Assembly (NCBI GenBank): GCA_022266195.1
Contig: WHVY01000001.1
Span: 9,486,001 to 9,550,000, forward strand
DNA length: 64,000 bases
Source of the DNA: Tetranychus cinnabarinus
Taxonomy: Eukaryota; Arthropoda; Arachnida; Trombidiformes; Tetranychidae
Direction of reading: 5' to 3'
The notes below the pieces were generated by a model. That model made no database searches. It was not told where the DNA came from and worked only from the letters and a program-made list of their open reading frames with translations. Below, one piece after another: positions 35,503 to 48,800 of this stretch (positions within the stretch are counted from its first letter, which is position 1; each line of letters opens with the position of its first letter). A program made the position numbers and the translations under genes.

Positions 35503-37197
35503 GAGCAGAAGTCTATAAAGTAAAGTGAAAGATTACAAACATTAATCAATCGAATCGCAATTATGATCTAAAAAGATAAACGATAAGCTTAAAACTGAAA
35601 TAAGAATACACTCACCGAAACAAGATAAAAATCTAAATGATAAAATAACAAAATGTCGATAATAATCACAAATAAACAAACAATAAGCAAACTAGTAATA
35701 ATAAAAACTACAAAATGTCAGCTGTTGGCATGTTGGACAGTTGTTGATCAAATTGTTGGTACCAAAGAGTAGCGATGACGTAAAAATAGCAACAACTCGA
35801 TAAACAAAAATTTTATTTACAAAACTAATCTAGATTGGAAGATTCTTGAAACTGGTTAAGGATTCAAGCTGGCCATATCGATTCTATCGATTAAATGAGT
35901 TTCGATTCTAGTTAGATTCGATCATTGATCGATAAATATCGATCTTAAACCTTCTTAAATGAGTTCTTTTTTAATTGAAAAGTGATTCAATTGATTATAA
36001 TCAACTAAATAGTTAAAATTTATTAGTTAACTAACATTTGAATACTTTATATTCACAATGGATTTCCAATTAGATGAGATTTTCATCAATTGGGGGCTCA
36101 TTAAGTAAGTATCAAGAGCTTGTGCACTTGCATGGCCTTGATTCGTATGCTTCTATTAGGTTGTGAAACTTAACCAGAAACCAGTTGATTTGTCAAAAGA
36201 TTTGATGAGTATTAATAGGCCTGAATAAAATTTTTTATAATTAAAGTAATAAAAAATATTTAAGCCAACCAAGCAAGAGGACATGCAGTCAGGTCGGAAA
36301 TTAGGTTAAAGTTAATTAATTGAAACAAGGAGACAATACAGGTTTTAAGGTTTAATGGCATTTGTTTGACGGAATGGAAATATATTCTTATAAATTTAAA
36401 AGCGTTTCTTTGTCACAAATTGTAATTAAACTTGATAATTGTACATCGAATTAAAGTCAATCTTGATCTTTGCCAAGTCCGTGGTAAGACTGATGAAGAT
36501 GAAAGTATTACTAACGAACTAACCTGTTGGAAAGTATTCGAGTCTGTAATTGATCATCCGATATGGCAAACAGATGGATACACCGGTATTCCGGGTACTC
36601 CCCGAACTTTGAATTTATGAACTGTTATCCTCAACATTATGGGTTTTATTACGAAATTTTCATCTGATACATTCTGATCCTACTTGTTTGGTATCTCTGC
36701 CAGTGAAAACATCAGATTATAATGAGATATCAGTCTTTTATCAAATTAGGTTAAAATCTGGAATTAACCAAGAATTGAATAAAAATTTCTTTTTCCAATC
36801 AATCTACTATCTGTATCGCAATCATGTATCTAACAATATTGGTGATCTGAATTGAATTGTTCATTTATAAGTGTTTCCCATGAATCTAAATGCAGGTTTT
36901 AGGTTACGATGCAGAGAGTAAGGCAAACCTGGTTCCAAGTTTTATTTCAATGGATTAATATTTACAATTCTGTCATACTCGAGCTTACATATGTATCTTA
37001 TTAATTTTCACGAGCTTCGATGATGCAAACGAATGGTAGACATAAACTTCAAACCATTTGCCGATTTCAAACGATTTGGTGCGAAACTGATCAGTTTAAA
37101 ACTTAATTTTCATTCAATAAGAAATTAAAATTGTGAATTTGTTGAGATATTAAAATTTATTTATTTCATTGATTTGATCATTTGTTAAATAGTCAGC
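35503..37197. other. Spacer between ETFDH and the ML-domain gene
   Basis: It holds the ETFDH promoter side and a copied RhoGAP exon fragment (36,663-36,900). A 62-codon frame at 36,432-36,620 ends TDGYTGIPGTPRTLNL and looks faintly protein-like, but I cannot place it and see no partner exon. Confidence 0.5.
36663..36900 (-). pseudogene. RhoGAP intron-exon fragment copy
   Basis: This aligns with 40,195-40,397 in the RhoGAP gene, covering the intron end, acceptor region and first about 25 bases of the GIPNKKDQ exon. Shared landmarks are CTTGTTTGGTAT, GTGAAAACATCAGATT and GATATYAGTCTTTTATCAAA-type sequence. The rest of the RhoGAP domain is missing, so it is a displaced fragment 3.5 kb from the gene. 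Confidence 0.75.
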
Positions 37198-38371
37198 TTA
37201 TGCAGCAATGATAGCAATATCAGCTTCAGTACAGGCCAATTCAGCACCACCTTCAGATTCGTAGACATGGAATTGCATTTTGCTTTCCATCTGGAGTTAA
37301 CAAGTTAACAATTTGAGTAACAGCGAGCATTTGTAAAGATAATTATCATCAAATGCATAACAGAAACAGAAGACAAAATAAAATAGTATTAGAGTCAATT
37401 AAATTATAGATTATCATGCAATTTTTTTAATTATTAGGTTGTCCACCGCAAACGATGACTCTGTTTTTGTTTAATTAAATTTGATCTAATTGCCGTATGG
37501 AGATGAATATTCGTAGTTAGTATCTAACACTATACATGCATTGTTTGCAATTAATAGAAATCGATTATCTCAATTAAGTGCGAAGATATTTAAATTTAAT
37601 TAAAAAATGAGAAAATTTTTTATCCCCTATTCTTTAACATTGATTTAAATCAAAAATAGTTTCTGCATTTTTCTGACTTTTTATTTTCCCATTTTCCAAT
37701 TAAATTTAAATATCTTCGCACTTTAATTGAGATAATCGATTTCTATTAATTGCAAACAATGCATGTATAGTGTTAGATACTAACTACGAATATTCATCTC
37801 CATACGGAAATTAGAAAAAATTTAATTAAACAAAAACAGAGTCATCGTTTGCGGTGGACAACCTAATAGTTTGAAACTTACGGGTGGAAGCCAGTCAAGA
37901 GTAGTGATTTCAATGGTGAACTTGTTTGGAGCATCAGCTTTCAATGGACAGGAAAGGTATTCACAGGCATTCTTGGAGATACCAGGGTACTCGATGAAGA
38001 CACCGGCTACTTCAACTTGGACGGAGACAGTTGGGTTTGCAGCAGTGCTCTCTGTATTTACAATTATAGATGAAAGTGGTTAATGATGAACACGATTCCA
38101 CTCGCAATTTTATTCACTTACTTGTGTTGAGTTCACCAGTGATGGTAACTTTGGTGTTAGGCTTGAAGGCACATCGATCAGCATCACAGGGAACAACATC
38201 GACGTTGGAAACAGATCCGGTAGCATCTTTATTAAGAGACATTTCGATTATTATTTCTTTTTCCTTACTGAAAACCGTTTACTTACCAGTGTTGGCACAT
38301 TGACGGACTGGAGTGGTTCGAGCTGAGGCAACAGCGAAGACGAAGCAAAGAGCAACAATGGTTCGGATCAT
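37198..38371 (-). CDS. Secreted ML-domain (NPC2 / group 2 allergen-like) protein
   Basis: Four exons, 38,287-38,371, 38,122-38,226, 37,882-38,051 and 37,198-37,290, are in consistent phase and give 150 residues. A signal peptide covers about residues 1-17 (IRTIVALCFVFAVASA). The mature part has six cysteines in the ML order: RQCAN, PCDADRC, ACEYLSC and ELAC, fitting three disulfides of a beta-sandwich that binds lipids. The lengths match NPC2 and mite group 2 allergens. Family members carry sterols or other lipids in the lysosome or outside the cell; some bind bacterial lipids. A TATA box sits 94 bp upstream of the ATG, fitting a strongly expressed gene. The last intron contains a palindromic MITE. 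Confidence 0.93.
37434..37866. mobile_element. Palindromic mariner-like MITE in an ML-gene intron
   Basis: Arms of about 170 bp (37,434-37,603 and 37,693-37,866) are near-perfect reverse complements. The ends read TTAGGTTGTCC and GGACAACCTAA, and the element is flanked on both sides by TA (37,432-37,433 and 37,867-37,868). A TA target duplication and a TTAGGTTG-type end fit the Tc1/mariner group. There is no coding sequence, so it is non-autonomous. It sits in the last intron of the ML-domain gene without disturbing the splice sites. Confidence 0.85.
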
Positions 38372-39843
38372 TTTGAAGTTGATTGTTTGGGTTGGTTTAC
38401 TTTGACAATTGAGTCTGTAATGAAACTAGAAACTTGGAATGAAAATTGTTACACAAATTTTCTCTATTTATATGGCAATTATGGTGAGCTGGAATAATTA
38501 ATCAAAGATTAACTTAATTGATTTCTGGTTTCATTAATCTATCTTGATATTATTATCCCAAAAAAAGGTTCCCTAATAATGCGTAACTGTTTAATTGCCT
38601 ATTTTTGATGGATAATTGTAACTTTGAATCAATTGGAACATTGGATTCCTTTTGTTTTCCTTTTATCAGAATTATAATCAGTGATAAAAAATATCTAATT
38701 ATCTTATTTTCATGGTTTATTATTAAAGCTTAATCGATATAAAAAAATACAATGAGACAAAGCAAATTAAACACTCGAATCAAAAGATATTTAATAAAAT
38801 CGGTTGCAAAATTATAGATACACCTGTTTTTTTCTTTCTGTTTCTGACCCTAAAAGCCTTTAATTCTAACAATTAGTTAATTAAAAACATCTGTATTTAT
38901 AATTCTGCACCAAAGCAAAAGCCACATTTAATCCAGGTGTAAAAATTCTAATCATTCTAACTTTTGAATTTGGTCAAAAACTTAAGATTAAGCCTTTCTC
39001 ACAAAGATAGGCATGATTGCATTGAAAAAAAGAGAATGAAGTCTGCCACAATTAACTTATTTTATATTAACTTATTAATATTTCGGTGAATCTATAATTT
39101 AGTATAGTGTCCGTTCACCACACTAAGTATATGAGCAAACAAAAACTTGAAAATGTTTAACAACTCCTAACAAAAATTAGCTTCAAATCAGCTGTAATTT
39201 AATTAATATTCATCGATTAATCAATTAAAATAGTTGGAAATGTTATATTTGGCTCGATCAAAGTAAGAACCAATAAAGTTATACGTAAAAAACAGAGACA
39301 TGTTCATCTTAACGACAAAGATAAATTTACAAATATGCTCGAATTAATACAGATAGTTATATGAATAACCCTATTTCATTAACTGAATACTTAGACCTTT
39401 TTACTGATATGATGGGGTTCGATTAACCAAAAAATTAAAATTTGGACCTTAAAATCGACTCTTACTTAAAACTAAATGAAATTTAACATTTATTTTCCTC
39501 TTCCCAAAATTTCAAGCTTTTGTTTACTCAAAGGATTAGTGGTGAACTGACAGGGAACCTTATAATTTTGCAACTGAGTTTAGTAAATAAATCAATGTGC
39601 ACGAAAGAGGATATTACAGTTAAGAAAGGATTCAAATAATACATGAATAATGTTTAAATGGATGGGAATTTAAAATATCAAATGAGCCTTTGAGCTAATA
39701 AAAAATTAAAAAATAAATTTTTTGTGCTTACAAAAGCATTGAATAACTAGGCGAATTGAGCAAGTTTTAGCAAAGTGAGACTTGAATTGTGAACAGATTG
39801 ATACAAAAAGCTATGTATAATTGCAAATTATTTAGATTAGTTA
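38372..39843. other. Spacer between the ML-domain and RhoGAP genes
   Basis: The TATA box at 38,465-38,472 is annotated separately. The remainder is AT-rich with no coding sequence or repeat recognised. Confidence 0.5.
38465..38472 (-). promoter_or_regulatory. TATA box of the ML-domain gene
   Basis: TATAAATA on the minus strand, 94 bp upstream of the ATG at 38,371. A start site about 30 bp downstream would leave a leader of about 65 bases. Confidence 0.6.
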
Positions 39844-42800
39844 TCATACAGAGGTCATTGAGACCAGAAAGATGGCATTAAACTCGGTCAAAAGTATTTC
39901 AATAATCCGATTACAATGAACACGAAGCATCATATCATATGAGAAGTCATTTGATTCAATCCTAGGCCACATTAATGTAGGTCCAAAAATGATCGACAAA
40001 TTTTGAATTTGCATACGATTTTTATCTTTATATTGAACAACTCTGAAAAGAAAAAATGAAATCACAAAATTAGATAATGTTTATTTGAATTTTTGAAAAG
40101 TAAATTATTAACTTTACCTTAAAAGATGTTTCAATAGAAACAAAAGAGTATGATAATTGCACTTTGGTAATTGGTTAACAAGCTTTTGAAGAGCCTCAAT
40201 CTGATCCTTCTTGTTTGGTATTCCTGTCAGTGAAAACATCAGATTGTAATGAGATATTAGTCTTTTATCAAAAGAGGATGAAATCTGAAATCAACCAAAA
40301 ATTGAATGGAAATTTCTTTCTTTCAAATAATATCTAACAATATTGGTTATTTTACAATTGACATATAAATTGTTCACTTCCATAACTAAATGTAAGAGCC
40401 TCTCACAAAGCTAAATTAAACCTTTAGCTTTTTAGGTCAAAATTATAATAAGACATGGTTAAAAGCTTAATTCAACCCGATTCGATTATCTCACAGTTTA
40501 TATTAATATTTTTCATTCAAACCAATAATTGTTGTTCAATATAACTATCGATGCAAGCTGAAACTTCTTCAACCAGAATACTCAACATGAATTATCAGAG
40601 TCTGGACTTGGTATTGATTCAATTACAGATGCTTTCAAGCAAGCACAATAAACTGTTAACAGCTCTAAAGATTATATGATAAACATGCTAGTAAAAGATC
40701 AAAATAACTTTATCATTACAGACAACAGAAAAGCTAAAATTGATAGTGAACAGATTTAGAGAAACAATATAAACTCATCAACTGCCTTTGATACATCAAT
40801 TAAGCATACAAAGGTTACCTTGAAAGGTAGATTGATAACAATTATTGTTTCTAATTTGAACATCATCATAAAATGATATATACACTACCAGAACGAGAAG
40901 CTACTAATTCAATTAAAATCTACAACTCAACTTAAATGAATGGTATTGAATCAATACAAAATTTACAGCACTAAAAACGAGTAATTAGAAGCTGCAAATC
41001 TTCAATTTTTTAAATTGCGATCAAACAGGGCTTGGTGAGTAACTTCAATTACCAGTAGTGAAGATAAAGGAATTGAAGAGATCAAATGGAAACAATGGCT
41101 CTTTAAGATCTCTCAGAAACAGTTTCAACACTCCAGTTAGTGCATGAACATTTTCCTGTGACCAGATGACATCATAGTTACCTATGGACAAAAAAAAGTA
41201 CGATTAGTAATTACTTCAAAATTAAATCATTTCCCAAATCTCTGACAAACAGCTAACTTTTTCATAAAATATCTTTTCTCAACTTCTTGATTCAATCGAT
41301 AATTTTATGGGTTTCCCTACTTCGATCCTGGTTCTAATTTCATAGCAAACCCTCGTTAGCAGAGTCAGATTGGGAAATCTGTGTTTGATGAAGAATGCTA
41401 GATTACCATTGTTGATTTGAAAACGAATCTTTTGAACTTCCGAAAGATTCCCGCAGATACGATAGAGTCCATCAGTTTGGAGGCCTTTTGCTTCAATTGC
41501 TTCAATACAATACTGTAATATTTTCGGGACAAATTGACCTTCCCGGTTACATAAAGATGTTAAATCACAGCCAAAAATAGGACCATCTAAAGAGAGAAAC
41601 AAAAATTTATTGTCAATTCATTGTAATACTCATAGCTATTCAATACTTACCTATGAGGATACCTTTCGCTCTAATTTCGTCCAGTGTTGGCCTGCGACGA
41701 AGTAAATTTCTGATTATCTCACCAATACGCTTTTTCTCGGAAGTAGTTTCGATAGGTTCTTTATGATGGTTATCATTATCATTGGAAACTGTAAAATAAT
41801 TGGAAGTCGTTCATTATTTTTGCACAATAAAAGTTAATCAAATACAATACAAATGAAATTAGTATTCATATCTAGAATTAAAACTTGCTTTTGCATCAAT
41901 GACTTGTTATGTACGAGTTAAGATGCTAAATAATGTTCAAATAAAATTGTCTCATAAATTAAACATCTATACATCTATACATCTATACAATATATAAAGT
42001 CAAAGCATCAAATTTTTGCGTCAAGATTGTGGTCGAACTGAGCGGGTTCTAAGAAAAAAATTACACAGCGTGAAAGCCCTAATTCAACTACAACGACGAA
42101 AAATAGGAAACCTGTCCTCAGAATCTCATGACCTCTGAGAAATTCATGAAAATAGAGACTGGGGGAAAAATGTAGAATCCGTATTCAATAACATTAAGAG
42201 AGGGGGAAAAACTTTTTGTTATTTAGGTTGATTGTTGGACCAGGATTTTATGTAAAACTTTGTCATTTCAGTAAAGAGGAAAGAAGGGACCGACTTTTTC
42301 ACCAGTTTTTTACCGTCTTTTCACCGTATTGTCCACCACTCAATCCAACACATGGACAATACCGTGAAAAGACGATTATCATGGGTGGTTAAAAGAAATT
42401 TACGATCAGTCATGATCGTGTCTCAGCTTGTTGAATTAAACACAATTTTAATGTTATTTTGCTACTTATAATATGTCCTGAGCTTTTAACATTTATTTAA
42501 GGTACTAATGTAAAAGCAAGTTCAACTGTACTCTCATTAACGATACGATTTGATACGATCGTTATACGATTTGATTGTAATTGAATATAATTGAATAATC
42601 AACGGAATGATCAATGTTATTTGATTTTCCTTCATTAAATATTCAATTTTAAAGTGATAATCATTTCACTTTATTGTGTTATGAATTGATTTTTTCATGA
42701 TAAATTATTGATTCAAAATTTTAATCAACCGTTGATTTAGCTGTCATCTAATCATCAAAAGTATAATTACCTTTAGAAGATTTAAGTTCATTTCCTAATT

Positions 42801-45800
42801 TATCATTTGGACTATTATTGACCAGAACAGGTTCCTATGAAAAATTAAAGATAACAATTAGTAAATTAGAATCAAATGTTTTTATTGTTAGACATTGTAT
42901 TAAAAAAACCATAAAACCAGAAACCAAAACCAGAAAATCTTGGATGAACCAGATGACGATTCAAGTTTTCCTTGCAATGTTAGGAAAACCAGGAAATTGT
43001 AAAACCTATCAACTTGTTTATGCTAATAAAGAGCTTAAAATTGCAATCATAATTGAATGTAATCAGTCAAAACACTGTTAAGTTCAACTGTTAATTGTTC
43101 ATGAATGATTAAATAATTGAGAAAAGTTCATAATTAAAACTGATTATCATGCTGCAAACGAAGCATCCAAGAGTGAAAAGCGTTTATTGTTTCAATTTTT
43201 TAATAACAATTTTCATTTCTTCAGATTTCCAATAATTGAAAGACTGAAATATTGAACAAATTAAATGCAAATAAAGTGTCACAATGAAAACAGAAAGTAA
43301 TCAAAAATAAAATGAAAGGGAAAGTTGATCAATTGGAGTAAAAACAGCAATTAAAATTGAAACAATTTAAAAAGGTCATTGAGATAAAAGTAGAAAAATA
43401 AATCAAATTAAAAGCTAAAACTGACTGAATAGCGGTTTACATTAATTGTAGACAAAATGAATTAAACTCATCAGATAACATTGATAGCAATTTACCTTCA
43501 AGGTTTAGGCATATAAAGCTCAAGTAAAATTGGGAAAAGGCAACAACAAAATACTTTGGCATTAATTTAGCAGCAATTAATGGTATTAAACATGATAATT
43601 AAACATGGTAATTCTTAATGTTGAAAATGAAAATTGAATTAGATGAAAAAAATATTGATTATCTTGTAAGACCTAAATTTTGGTGAAAAAATAAAACCCA
43701 AAAACAAGATTAGGTTTTAGTGAAAATTGAGTTTCCTATCGAAAGCTAATGTAATATTAGTCTACATTTTACTAACTGTTGTTGGTGAAGATGATGATTA
43801 TGATTATGATTGCTATTAAATAGACTTCCGTGTTTCTGTTTTTAAATCCCTCGGATCAAGTTTAGGACCCACAAAATTGTCTTATGATGGATCGTTAAAG
43901 GTGGAATGAAGAAGTGGAAAAAAAGCCCAATAATGTAATAACATTGAGGTTTAACCTGAAAAATGGTCAACAATTATTAGTAAATTTATCAGTTCATGAT
44001 TTAATTTAGGTGATTCTATTTCCATTTTTTTACTGAATCTTTAATTTCACTTTATTATAACCTGTCATTAACACAGTGATCAACCTTGTTTATCGAGATT
44101 AACTTTTAAGAATGGACATGAATCAAGGAAAGAATCAAATTTCATCATTTCTCATTGAAATGATTGTACTTTTTCTCAATTGATTGTATTTTCATCAACC
44201 TCTCATTCACAGCATCTTAGGCCTAATACAAGTATCATCATCATCTGAATAACAATAACAGTTGAAACAAATAATAACAATAATAATGAGATCATTTTCC
44301 TTTCACTTTCAACATTGATAACAATTGATTGATTGTTCATTTTCATCTCAAATTCACTTTCATCTTATTAAAATAATAAACAATTTAAAGTGATTTTTCA
44401 AATAAATTTTTGTCATTCTAATTGAGTTTATATAAATGAAAATATTCATAGATGAAGTTAATTCAAAATACAGTTATATTTAGAGTAAAGAATTCAATTA
44501 GATGACTTGATGATAATTTAAAATCTAATGATAAATATATTGGATTGAAGTTTAAATTGTTTCATTTAAATCTCAGCCTTTTCTTTTAAGTATCGGAACT
44601 TCAGTAAATGATTGGAATAATCAATCATCGGAAGGTTTAATTGCTAAGAGAAATCGGTAATTCATAAAAGCTGAGCACATCTTTTGCTCAATTTCATGTA
44701 AATAGCTGAAAAAACAAATGAAATTGACATTATTAACTGAGTCCATCAGTTTGAATTAATAGAAGGTTTCATTCAGATAAATGATAACAATTAGCATGGT
44801 TTAGTGCAATGCGATTTATCAATTAGTTACTGTTACTTGCATTAGTTTATGATTCGGGTAAAAACCTGACAATCTTATTTACAAGAATGCTTGTCAAGTT
44901 ACAAGCTCATGTTTATTGATTATGGGTTAAGTAATCAGTTAAATCATCAACTATTGACTTCTAAATCCTATTGGCAAGGTTGATTACAGTCACTCGATTA
45001 GTAATTCAGTCAACGTGATCAATGTTTTTATATCAATTGCAGTTAGATTTTGTTTCTTCAAAGATGGACAGTTAATAAAACAATTAAAAAACAGTTAAAA
45101 AGGTTAAAGGCTAATTATGTACATTCAACTGTAAACATGTCAGGGTCAGTGTTAAATAATCAAAACTGATCAACAAACAACAACAATTTAAGACTAATGC
45201 AACATCAATAATTGATTGCGGATTAGCATATAAATATTGAAAAAGTTGAACAGTTTGATTGACCTGATAGAGTAATTTCAACGAAAACAAATGTTAATAT
45301 TGCATCAACTTGAACCAAGTAAAAAGATCATTTCACTTTTAATTTGAAACGTAAATTAACTGTGATTTTCATCATTAGCATCATCTTTAATCTCTTGATT
45401 AGTTCAAGTTGTAAAGGTTAACTGTGAATTTTGTTTTAAAGGTGAAGGCTAATAACAATCAAGAGAAACAATTGAATCAATAACCTTTTGATTTGTTGTC
45501 AAAAATGGCTAAACATTAACATGAAAGGTAAAATAAGTCAAGTAAAACTGATGAAAGGGTAAAACAAAATGGATAACAAAAAGAAGGTTAAATTGTTGAT
45601 AAATTGATCAACAAGGTTTAACCTATTACTTTAATAGAGTGAAATTAAAGCGGAAGTTTTCATGATAATCTCATTGGACTCGTCATTGGATTTGAAATAA
45701 TACAAATAAACATTAAAACTTGTCATAGTTACAAGGCCTTCAATCATTTTCTTGGTTTAATTGTTGTTGTATTGTTTATTGTTGATAGTTTAATCATCAT

Positions 45801-48800
45801 CAACATGACCATCGATCAAGACAAGAATTGAAAGTGAAGCTCAACAATTAACAAGTGAAAACAGATTTGATTGTAAATCACAAAATTGGGTGAAAAATTG
45901 TTAACAAAGTAAATGGACTTTGACTGTAAGAAATGATTGGATTGAATCTAAATCTAAATCAATGGTAAAAAAAATTGAATTCAACTTTTACTTTCACGTT
46001 TCCATCAAAACTCATTTCCTGACCTCATCTTGATTTGGGAAACCCGAAAGGTCATCAAAAAATTACCGTTTATAAAAGCAAAAAATGAACCAACAAGTTA
46101 TTTGAAAGCATCAATAATAGTGTTTAAATCAAGTTGATCGGATGATGATCATATTGATTATGATGATAATTATGAAACCATTTACTCCGCCTTCATAAAA
46201 TGACCTTAACTAAGGATAAGCCAATGACCAGGTTGAAGGTGGGAAATTAAGTTCATTAATAGGATAAGAAACAGTGAAAGTCTACAAAACTGTTGAGAGG
46301 GAAAGTGTATTATTATTGTCATTATATTAACATTACTATTGTGTGAATTACATTGGCCTAAATAATGGTCAAAATGTATCTTTCCTTCTCGGTCATCTGA
46401 TTGACCATAAAAATGCTCCTCATCGCTTCAAGTTAGCCTTACAAAACGTTTTACCTTCAACAAGGTAACTACAAAATATTGGATATTATTTAAGTTGACT
46501 TTTGAACGATATTTTATACACTTTTTACTGATCTTTTTCAACAATTTCATATTTACTTGTTTGTTAATCTAGTAAAATTAGTTAATTAGTGCAATCAACT
46601 GACTATGGATCAACGTTACATTATTTTGGCCTGTTTTTTGTGTTTCCTTCTCTTGGTAACCATTGATGAAACTGGTTTAGTTGAAGGTAAAAAACACAAG
46701 CTTTTTGGTAAAATAATCAAGAAAAAAATCTTCAAATCACTGAAAAAGAAAAAGTTTATTCCTTTGCCAATTCCAATTCCATTTAAGAGGTAAGATTACA
46801 ATTATTTACTTGTTAATCAATCAAGACATTATCAGTAAATTGTCACACCTAACCTAATTAGCTATTTACATTTGATATCAAATTCAAATACAAGAAAAAC
46901 AATGTTAGTTTCGACAATATTTACCTTATGAAAGTCAAACATCAACTCATAATCTGACGATTAACATTACAAGTGTTTTATGTTGCCTAATCAAGCTAAT
47001 TGTGGCTTATATTAACAATTTGGTTTCAATTTTTTACATTAAAAAGCATCAGAATAGTTTCATTTTCAAGTTTTAATCTTGTTACATTTTTTAGGCAAAA
47101 ATATCAATGTTTTAGCTGCCAAGTTAATGACAAACATGATGATAGTAGGAATTAGATGATCACTGATCAGTTATTGATTAACATTGATTCAGCTTGATAA
47201 GTTTAAATAGGTGATTAGAATGATTAACTTAAGATAAACGTTCAACTACCAAATGTTATCCATTTTTATTCAATCAAGTAATTTTATATGATTTTAGATA
47301 AACTTGAGACTTACTGTAAATGGCTTTGAAAATTGTGACTTTACAAGATTAACATTAACCTGAAAATGAAGTTGATTTTATTTTTAAATAGACCTAATTA
47401 TTACAATGAATTTAATCATTGAGTTTTCTTTCATTCTGATTGATTATCTAGCCTCAAGGAATACATCATTAACTGATAAACACATAAATTATCAGATAAT
47501 CTTGTTAACAAATGATAATGAAAAATACACAAAATGATCTTAATTTTGTAATAAATTGTTTCTCGACTTTAATTAACACAATTTACTCTCTTTAATTAAA
47601 TTAATTTTTGCTTCTAAACAATTTAAGGTTCTATTTTGGTTTAAATGAACCGCAATTAGCTAAAGATTATAAATTGCTTGGACTTGAAATCACAATAGTT
47701 GGTAAACTCAATAAACGAATTACAATGAAAAATTAAGAGAAATTGATTTCTGTGTTAATCAATGAACTTGACCTGATCTTGTTCACTGATTGTCATCTTG
47801 ATTGTTACTAAGACTTGGTAACTTGAAAGTTGATTGGGAACAAGTTGATGCTTACAAATGATAAAACTAGAATCAATGATAATTTGCTCGTTAAAAGTGA
47901 ATGTAATAAATGAAGAATCAAGAATTAATTGTTCAAAGGATACAAAGTTATCATGTTAAGAGTCTTGTTGATCATCTGAGAGTCAAATGTTGAGATTGTT
48001 TAATGTTTACTAATTTTAAATTTTGTTCATTTCTAGTGGATTCAATGTTCATCATCATCATCACTACTCATCATGGCAACAACCTCATCACATGAGCTTT
48101 GGTGGCGGTGGAGGAGGTTGGTGGTGATCGAGTTAATCATTTAACCAACTGAATCAAGGATCACAAATGGCCAAACAATTATATTCAATGAAACAATTAG
48201 GTTCACAAATGTAAATAAAACTACTCAATGAAGGAACAGGTTTCTCCAATAAGTTAAACTTTGATTGCGATAATAATCATTTACGTTTGAAAATTGTCAT
48301 GTAATTTTGTTTAACCATTTTATTAAAACAATTTAATTTAACTGAAAACTCAACTCGTCTTTTTTTGAGCAAAAAATTGGCTATTTTTAGCTGTTTTCAT
48401 TGAGATTTCAGTTTACTTTATCGTTCATGATACTATTGGCAAGATAAGGATTGTGAATGTTTGCCAAAAATTAATTACTTCCGATTTTTAATTCAATTAG
48501 TAAAGGTCAGTGCTATTGTATTGATATTTGTTAGCTATTTAAGGAGTTATTTGGTTATTGTTAACCACGCAAGAATCAGTGTTTCAATCAATGTTTCAAT
48601 CAGTTTTTTCAATGAATACAAATAATGTATTTTGTGAAAAAAAACAAAGGACAAGGTGAGATGATTAAGCGTCAATTATAATTGTCACCTTGATTGTGAG
48701 CTTTTTATTTTACCATTCAACTCAATTGAAAAGGTAAATCAAATACAGGAATAACATTTGTTTCAAAATAAATCATTACCAGAATCACAATCAATGACAA

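Noticed and set aside
36432..36620. 62-codon frame ending TDGYTGIPGTPRTLNL
   Set aside because: Protein-like at its end, but no family, no promoter and no partner exon. Too weak to call.
40118..40223. Possible one-base frameshift in the RhoGAP exon (LLFLLKHLLR region)
   Set aside because: Recounting the bases at the line boundary near 40,140 shows three A residues, which keeps the frame. The exon is 106 bases and the whole gene sums to a multiple of three.
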